Source of the DNA: a virus
Virus record (IMG/VR): IMGVR_UViG_3300027876_000001
Coordinates: 1-56,637 of that record
DNA: 56,637 bases
Reading direction: 5' to 3' (one strand)
The position numbers were made by a program, and so were the translations under genes. This document shows positions 52,101 through 56,637 of this stretch, piece by piece; the stretch's first letter is position 1; each line of letters starts with the position of its first letter. The notes under the pieces are model-generated. The model had not been told where the DNA came from. It made no database searches and worked only from the letters and a program-made list of their open reading frames with translations.

Positions 52101-52175
52101 GCGGGTGGCGTAGAGGTTGTCGGTATCCTCGGCGCTGGTGCTGTCGGTGAGCTGGTCAAGGGTTTGATCAGGCAT
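49152..52175 (-). CDS. tailspike/fibre with duplicated attachment modules and beta-helix
   Basis: 1007 aa from ATG at 52175. The N-terminus (MPDQTLDQLTDSTSAEDTDN, LYATRNGNSIRM) is a capsid/tail attachment type. A module LDIDSLSEDLSPDLVNDFLL ... GLPRKVKMS is repeated once (VDIPGLSEDTAPDTSADFVM). Then three copies of TLPxAxxxTLGGIRxGxGxxx. A right-handed beta-helix follows from ~340 (YGAIRGAGLTQQQRESNATA, INTCWSQAATIKGRVDMGGG, LSGVSNLRIEGDWCTLRQF), typical of phage tailspikes. C-terminal ~250 residues include a DGSNWTMVPG fibre module and a beta-sandwich. Probably binds or digests surface glycan. Confidence 0.75.
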   Translation of the reverse strand: MPDQTLDQLTDSTSAEDTDNLYATRNGNSIRMKLAVALASRTPTGRQISTLNGIKGGGTLATDRSLELDIDSLSEDLSPDLVNDFLLSHDISTGLPRKVKMSRVASTGTGTGSEVSGPSIAAVSSPGQTTVSATTPGETLNFTAGANIQIQTDAAAKTVRWLASGLASSTISISAGAGLIGGGNLTANRNLSVDIPGLSEDTAPDTSADFVMTHDSSSGLLRKVRLSLLSSSSYTLPTASSTTLGGIRIGNGFTYDQATGILSVTPTGTSYILPPATDAVRGGIRVGSGLIISGDVLSNPNATPYTLPPAGVNTLGGVKQGQNITIAPDGTISAESSGGSADNSFRPETYGAIRGAGLTQQQRESNATAINTCWSQAATIKGRVDMGGGVWEIYGPLTLSGVSNLRIEGDWCTLRQFQSGVPVISLTNVSQITTAGFMLAYQTNQTTGADPVTGDTYIAALRLNAVTNCRFSDLDTRNAWVHIGLSGGGGSFSNTFINCRVNMTTGQSWGVVYRGGNGNNFINLRISGTAASQSVTGGAYIAAVDQLAFTNFVCESLDAQRAMSFVGVRAATVTGGVLTNIRPRAIGGYGIMVHGSTGSMIQLTGIHVGGTILDAVGQSLPEASIFGGEDGCAFLVANLSVSGTTKDAGTRFSLLGHTSAAAAKNLSGTFQQVRLDINSASPHRIDELSVATVDPTSDSLMGPMLSYNSVLGEVTGSLYTSGDESLTAYPAVHGRHIQCTQPLTVERTVTISRQIDRAYASAVFSAPRTVRGATMRITRTTASTGAALLTVANHTGSSIVGLATNQSVLVVFDGSNWTMVPGSLATSGGGGSGAEIVYATTAEAVAGTSTTTAMNPARTKEAYNAFAQTNELTGTIGQVMGFDASGNAVAVKMTRTMLVPVVAESVALTVGATVRRISMPLSLKLTSLRVFIPFAGTTATTIDVNLAGVSLLLAPITVAGNTSTASTSSFSVASGGIITQGAVLDFDIDAAGAGAKGVQVTFVGYEV

Positions 52176-52203
52176 GGTGGCGTCTCCCGGCGACCGTAAT
52201 CGC

Positions 52204-55200
52204 TCAGCCGTTGGGCATAAAGGTGGGGCCGGAAACCAGGGTGGCGGTCCCGCCGCTCTGGGTGGCGGTGTTGCCATTGCCCGAGAGATCCGTCAGGGTG
52301 GCCGCCGTGCTGGTGAACTTATGGTACCACTTCGGATTGATCCCAAGTGAGGTCTTGAGATCCTTTCCCCTGGCGATGTCCTGCATCTGAGCCTGGGTCA
52401 GCCTGCCGTCCATCTGGAAAGCCAGGTGCATCTTGCCGCCAAAGTAACGGGTCGCCGGAGTATCCTGCCGGGTGCCGATCGTGATGGTGGTGCCGGGAGG
52501 CTGCAAGGCGCCGAGCGCGCCGGACAGGATGGCATCGTGGAACAAGACGCGGGTGCCGTTGATCGGCGTATAGTAGATCTTGATCGAGCCGGACGAGGCA
52601 TCCCGCTCGATGGTCCACAGGTAGTATTTGCCATCGACCAGAGACGTCACCGTGGGGGTAAAGATCTCCTGGTCCAGGGAAGCGGCGCCATCGTCGAAGG
52701 AGAACGAGAAGCGGTTTGCGGCAGTCCCAGCGTAGCTGGCCTCACCGAGGAAGAAGTTTACGCATCCAGCGGCGAAGAATGCACCGGTGCTGTAGATGTA
52801 CTGTGCCACTGTTCCGACATTGTCGTCGAACGCCATGATGAAGCCAAGGGTCCACTCTCCGGCGGGTAGAGTGTGGCTAGCAGTCTTGGTCATGGTGTAG
52901 ATCAGTCCAGTTTCGTCGAACTGAACGGCGTTGGTCAGGACGGGGAACTGCGGGCCGGATGTCAAGGTAACGCCGCCAATGACCGAGGCAGCGCCATTGC
53001 TGGCGGAACCGCTGTTGGCAATCGGCGTCGTCAACGTGTTGAGCTTGGTGTAGATATCTGGTGTCTTGGAAAGGTCTGTAACCAGGTCGCTGCCGCTGGC
53101 GATCTGCTGCATCTCTGTCGCGGTCAGCAGCCCATTCATCCTAAAAGAGCTGTAGAGGGAACCGGCCAACCAGCGATCGTTACCGCCAACAGGCGGCGCG
53201 CGAGTGCCAAATGCGACCGGTGTGGTGGGAGCCACGGCCCCCAGGCCGGTAACGCTGCCGCTGATATAGAGCGTCCTCGTTCCTCCGGGAGAGACATGGT
53301 AGATGTTAATGACTTCCGTGGCCTTGACACGCTCGACGATGAACAAACGCCAGGACGTATCGAGGAAGGAAGCATTGGCAGCTCCCGAAATCGTTAGAGC
53401 GGTGGCCCCGGCTCCCCGAATAACCATCTCGACCGCGCCGGGCTTGGCTGTCGCCCCGGTGACACCTGCCTCGTAGATTAGCAGGTTGAAGGTCTGGACG
53501 CCGCCGTAGGGGCCGCAGGAGATAAGGTACTGGGATGCTGTTCCAGCCGGATTGTCTATCCGCGCCCAGATGCCCATCGTCCAATCTGCATCCGGCAGGT
53601 TCCAACCGCCGGTGAGCGCGTACCGGATGTGGCCGGTAGCATTGTCGAGGGCGAGGGCGGGATTGCTGATGACCCCGGCTTCCAGGGCCGTCTGGACCGG
53701 AGACATCAGCGGCTGGAGGGCATTGCCGACCGTGCGTCCGAGGGCGGCTGTATTATCGTAGACCGGAGATGAGCCGTCGAAGCGTCCCCACTGATAGTAG
53801 ACATCGACCGGACCGGCCGGGTCAGTCGCCAGAACGAGAGAGATTGTGTTGGTGCCGAGCGTGACACTGGAGATCGGCAAGGCCGCGGCATCACTGTGGA
53901 CGGCGTCCCTGGGGAAGACCTGGAAGCCGGTCGCAGGACTGCCGGTGTTGGTCTTGAGCGCACTGCCCGCGCGGTGCTGGACGGTGAGGGTGATCGTGGT
54001 GCCGGTACGGCTGGCGCCGGTGATCGACGGGCCGAGATTATGGACCGTCTCGGTACCCATGGCGAACAGAAGGGCGTGGGCATAGGCGTAGGCGATCAAC
54101 TCGGAGCCGGAGGCAGTCTGGTTGATGTCGTCGGACAGCGGCACATCCGGCACCCAGCCGAGATTGACCACGGTGGAATTTTCCGCCAGGTACTCGTAGT
54201 GGGCGCGGCGGGTTTCTTGGGTAAAGAAATCGCTGTCGGCGGTGTTGCTGCGGTTCATCAGGGGGAAAACGCCGAAGCGCTGGACGGTGGCGGCACCGCT
54301 CAGTCCAGTACGAAGAGCGGCCAGCCGGGTCTTGTAGTCCGCCTTGGTGATGGTACCGATACCGGTGCCGCCCTGATTCCACAGGATGCCAGAGACAGCG
54401 CCGAGCGAGGTCAGGCGGGTGACGGCGGTGAGGTAAGCCGGATCTCCGGCTTCCCAGTCAGTGATCGCGGTGTCATCGACGCTGACCTGGACGACGGCCT
54501 GCGGCACCGTGGTATATGAGACCATCAGGTTGAGAAAACGCACGACGCCGTTGCCGCCAGTTCCGGCGACGACGCCGGGCAGGGTCCAGTCGGCAGCGCC
54601 GGTATAGTAGGCAGTCCTATCATCCGGTGTCGGCGGTGCGTTAACCAGGATCGACATGCGGTTCTGCTGGGACTGCCCAGCAAGCATCCAGACATCCCCG
54701 ACCGCAACGGTGTTAGCGGCGGTATAGACGGCGGCGGGATCTTCGTCGAGACGGTACTGGAGTTTGTACCAGCCGCCCTGCGGCACGGTCAGCGTGCCGT
54801 TCCAGACACCGTTGCCAGACGATCCAAGGCCGTTGGTGTAAATGTTGGAGATTTCGCTGTCGGTCAGGGCGCTGGCGCAGACAAAGACCTCTGCCAGTGC
54901 CCCGTCAAGGTTTGGCTTGAAAGGGGACGCCGCGAGCAGAAAGTCTCCCGTTCCGACCTTGCGGGTCGCAATCGTGACCGGTGTCTGCTTGACGCCATTG
55001 GCGAAAAGAGCAACCTCACCGGTGGATTGGGTGTACCGGCCGACATAGTGTTTCCAAGCACCCGAGACATAGGTCTGCGCATCGGTCGAGAAAACCACCG
55101 TGTCCGTACTGGAGTGTATCCTGAACTGGACAGCACTTCCCTCGATGAGAAGCTGATAGTTCGTCGCCTTGGACAGGATGGAGCCATCTCCGCCGGTTTC

Positions 55201-55698
55201 ACTGTCGACCCTGACCCAGGCCCCGACCGTTACCGAGTCATTGGTGACGGTCGATTTTCCTGGAAACCCGGCAGACATGTCAGTCTCCGCGAGTGAAAAC
55301 TGCTGGGTGCTGGCCTTGACGAAGTTCACGGCATCCTTGCCGCTGGGTCCCGCCACTTTGGTCGGGGCGCTGGCGGATGGCACGAGGATATCGAGAGAAC
55401 TGACGGAACTTGCCCTGTTCCCGGATGCCTCCGCGAACAGCCACGATGCCACGACGGTTGGCCCAGATGCACCACTGGCAACGGCGGTCCAGCCGAGCAC
55501 TTCCGTAGAGGTCTCCGCATTGATGATACGGGCGGAGACGCCGGTGGTGGTGCCGGTATAGGTCCCGGAGAGAGAGAGGACGGCGGTTCCTCCGGTGCGC
55601 TGGAAGACGCGCCGCGACGGCAGTTCGGCTGCGGCAACGCGGATAGCGCCACCACTCGCCCGACGGCGCGCGGTGGAGACGATACTGCCTAATGTCAT
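52204..55698 (-). CDS. fibre with SGNH-esterase-like and LamG modules
   Basis: 1164 aa from ATG at 55698 (ATGA overlap). N-terminal ~75 residues beta-rich, LamG module (80-291) inserted after LGWTAVASGASG, then GGWYKLQYRLDEDP and a SGNH/sialate-O-acetylesterase-like domain: VGDVWMLAGQSQQN (nucleophile Ser343), ILWNQGGTG (440s) and PLSDDINQTASGSELIAYAY (520s). In active family members the last block holds Asp-x-x-His; here it is Asp-x-x-Asn, and the usual WxQGE is WNQGG, so activity is doubtful. Two further LamG-like domains (WTMGIWARIDNPAG, WTLGFIMAFDDNVG) end the protein. Likely a sugar-binding appendage derived from an esterase. Confidence 0.75.
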   Translation of the reverse strand: MTLGSIVSTARRRASGGAIRVAAAELPSRRVFQRTGGTAVLSLSGTYTGTTTGVSARIINAETSTEVLGWTAVASGASGPTVVASWLFAEASGNRASSVSSLDILVPSASAPTKVAGPSGKDAVNFVKASTQQFSLAETDMSAGFPGKSTVTNDSVTVGAWVRVDSETGGDGSILSKATNYQLLIEGSAVQFRIHSSTDTVVFSTDAQTYVSGAWKHYVGRYTQSTGEVALFANGVKQTPVTIATRKVGTGDFLLAASPFKPNLDGALAEVFVCASALTDSEISNIYTNGLGSSGNGVWNGTLTVPQGGWYKLQYRLDEDPAAVYTAANTVAVGDVWMLAGQSQQNRMSILVNAPPTPDDRTAYYTGAADWTLPGVVAGTGGNGVVRFLNLMVSYTTVPQAVVQVSVDDTAITDWEAGDPAYLTAVTRLTSLGAVSGILWNQGGTGIGTITKADYKTRLAALRTGLSGAATVQRFGVFPLMNRSNTADSDFFTQETRRAHYEYLAENSTVVNLGWVPDVPLSDDINQTASGSELIAYAYAHALLFAMGTETVHNLGPSITGASRTGTTITLTVQHRAGSALKTNTGSPATGFQVFPRDAVHSDAAALPISSVTLGTNTISLVLATDPAGPVDVYYQWGRFDGSSPVYDNTAALGRTVGNALQPLMSPVQTALEAGVISNPALALDNATGHIRYALTGGWNLPDADWTMGIWARIDNPAGTASQYLISCGPYGGVQTFNLLIYEAGVTGATAKPGAVEMVIRGAGATALTISGAANASFLDTSWRLFIVERVKATEVINIYHVSPGGTRTLYISGSVTGLGAVAPTTPVAFGTRAPPVGGNDRWLAGSLYSSFRMNGLLTATEMQQIASGSDLVTDLSKTPDIYTKLNTLTTPIANSGSASNGAASVIGGVTLTSGPQFPVLTNAVQFDETGLIYTMTKTASHTLPAGEWTLGFIMAFDDNVGTVAQYIYSTGAFFAAGCVNFFLGEASYAGTAANRFSFSFDDGAASLDQEIFTPTVTSLVDGKYYLWTIERDASSGSIKIYYTPINGTRVLFHDAILSGALGALQPPGTTITIGTRQDTPATRYFGGKMHLAFQMDGRLTQAQMQDIARGKDLKTSLGINPKWYHKFTSTAATLTDLSGNGNTATQSGGTATLVSGPTFMPNG
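54826..55461 (-). other. LamG-like sugar-binding module, copy 3
   Basis: Residues 80-291 of the SGNH-like fibre, aligning along its length with copies 1 and 2 (SSLDILVPSASAPTKVAGPS, KASTQQFSLAETDMSAGFPG). Confidence 0.75.
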
Positions 55699-56111
55699 GG
55701 AGCGGTATCGCCGCTCAGGACGATCTGGGGAGCGGTTCCGGCGTTGGCCGTGCAAACCAGAAAGGCGATGGCGTATTGACCGGCGGTTCGGGTGTGGGTG
55801 CCCCTGGACACCAGGGTTCCGCCGGTGACCTGGACCACGGCGGCTCCGGCGCCCATCTGGATGAGGGTCAACTCGAACCCAACCGGCGTCGTGTTCGGCA
55901 AGGTGACGGTGACGGCTGTTGCGGCGTTTACCACGATCTTACGCCGGTTGTCAGCCAGGCCGACGCCGTAGTTGGCCGTGGCTGTGACGAGGGCCTGGGT
56001 GGTGCGATCTTCCAGGGTGTCCACGATATCATGGAGATCCTGGACGGATGTTCCGGCAGCCGTGCCGAGCGGCATCTTGGCCTTGAGCCCAGCAATGGTA
56101 TCGACGGCCAT
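55695..56111 (-). CDS. small fibre-cluster virion protein
   Basis: 138 aa. Helical start (MAVDTIAGLKAKMPLGTAAG, VQDLHDIVDTLEDRTTQALV) then a beta module NRRKIVVNAATAVTVTLPNT, FELTLIQMGAGAAVVQVTGG. The NRRxxVVNxxxxVTVTLPN ... IQxGxG block is a common phage fibre domain. Likely trimerising structural subunit coupled to the next fibre. Confidence 0.72.
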   Translation of the reverse strand: MAVDTIAGLKAKMPLGTAAGTSVQDLHDIVDTLEDRTTQALVTATANYGVGLADNRRKIVVNAATAVTVTLPNTTPVGFELTLIQMGAGAAVVQVTGGTLVSRGTHTRTAGQYAIAFLVCTANAGTAPQIVLSGDTAP

Positions 56112-56168
56112 AGGATGCCTCCGGGAACGTGAGAGATCTTGGGAAAGGCTGGGATCTGGACAGCGGCC

Positions 56169-56637
56169 CTAGGACCCCTGGATTTCCTGGATCTGGATAT
56201 CGGAGACGACGGCCGTGCCGGTGGCGGCGCGCTGAAACAGGATCGAGGACGTGGTGGTGGTAGCGCGGAACTCGTAGGTCCGGCTGCCGACCGCATCGCT
56301 CGACGTGGCGGCCTTCATCTGCTGACCACCGCTGACAGAACCGATCAAGCACATGGTCGTGTTGGTATTGTTGACCCAGCGTAGCCGGTAGAGTTTGGCG
56401 GCGACGGTGGTGCAGACTTGGCGCGCCGCGAGGGTCGTGCCGGTTGCCGGAATGGTGATGGCGCCGGTGGTGGTATCGACCGTCACTCCGGCAGAAAGAT
56501 TGGTCCAGGCAGTCGGGGAGACCAGGGCGGTATCAACCCAGGTGACTTCCGGGATCTCCTGGATCTTGAGGTCTGAGATGGTGGTGGTCCCGGCGGCGGT
56601 GCGCTGGAACGTCATGTGCAGCGTCGTGGCGGTGACG
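56169..56637 (-). CDS. fibre protein with tandem carbohydrate-binding-like modules, 5' end beyond window
   Basis: Partial: the frame stays open through base 56637 (about 155 codons in view, with VTATTLH before the first Met). Two tandem copies of a ~125-residue module are visible: the end of one (TFQRTAAGTTTISDLKIQEI) and a full one (VTVDTTTGAITIPATGTTLA, LYRLRWVNNTN, MCLIGSVSGGQQM, ILFQRAATGTAVVSDIQIQE). The module recurs in 45043-46197. A sugar-binding jelly-roll is likely; its upstream part is not visible. Confidence 0.7.
   Translation of the reverse strand, partial: VTATTLHMTFQRTAAGTTTISDLKIQEIPEVTWVDTALVSPTAWTNLSAGVTVDTTTGAITIPATGTTLAARQVCTTVAAKLYRLRWVNNTNTTMCLIGSVSGGQQMKAATSSDAVGSRTYEFRATTTTSSILFQRAATGTAVVSDIQIQEIQGS

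Noticed and set aside
1-56637. CRISPR arrays, tRNA or rRNA genes
   Set aside because: No evenly spaced short repeats with unique spacers and no cloverleaf-like segment in the few intergenic gaps; the regular repeats seen are coding.

Overview
This window is a continuous piece of the late (structural) region of a tailed double-stranded DNA phage or prophage. Apart from one gene, every convincing gene is on the minus strand, so transcription runs from the right edge (56637) to the left edge. Genes are packed almost end to end, often with 4-base ATGA or GTGA start/stop overlaps. The core is a lambda-type non-contractile tail module with genes recognisable one by one: head-tail adaptor, head closure, gpZ-like tail completion, tail terminator (U), tail tube (V), G/GT chaperones with a -1 frameshift signal, tape measure (H, 1487 aa), then M, L, K, I and J. 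The virus is therefore a long-tailed siphovirus of a Gram-negative host. High GC and domain content suggest a proteobacterium, but the host cannot be named from sequence alone.

Layout in transcription order. (1) 56637-34621: a run of about 22 kb of large fibre, tailspike and decoration-like proteins (LamG/concanavalin-like modules, beta-helices, an SGNH-like domain, a rhamnogalacturonan-lyase-like domain, a 33-copy repeat protein) with small paralogous structural proteins, ending with two small membrane proteins. It lies upstream of the head-tail adaptor, an unusual place for fibres. (2) 34170-31078: connector, head closure, tail completion and tail terminator genes with small conserved proteins. 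(3) 31075-30331: three tandem small paralogues. (4) 30325-27967: two endonuclease genes (HNH and GIY-YIG), each with its own extended -10 promoter and UUCG-loop terminator, on either side of the tail-tube gene. The tail-tube gene has no ordinary start codon; a perfect AGGAGG precedes an ATA. (5) 27946-20793: small proteins including a possible Acb2/Tad1-hairpin protein, then G, GT, H, M and L. (6) 20719-19381: a plus-strand IS1341-type element (lone TnpB) lodged between L and K, with a 17-bp direct repeat at its borders; the right copy sits where the reRNA guide should be. (7) 19222-12822: K, I, J. (8) 12825-2487: a second receptor-binding cluster with two paralogous pectate-lyase-like tailspikes and two fibres. 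(9) 2452-1: a coiled-coil membrane protein, three tandem Cys-conserved membrane paralogues and the start of a muramidase-like protein cut by the window edge, probably the lysis or envelope module.

The late genes together build the neck, tail and an unusually large set of sugar-binding or sugar-degrading appendages. Three unrelated programmable or homing endonuclease types (TnpB, HNH, GIY-YIG) have colonised the tail operon. The two homing-type genes carry their own expression signals. No stretch above 300 bases lacks a gene; the longest gap is 19223-19501, the left side of the TnpB element. I saw no tRNA, rRNA or CRISPR array.
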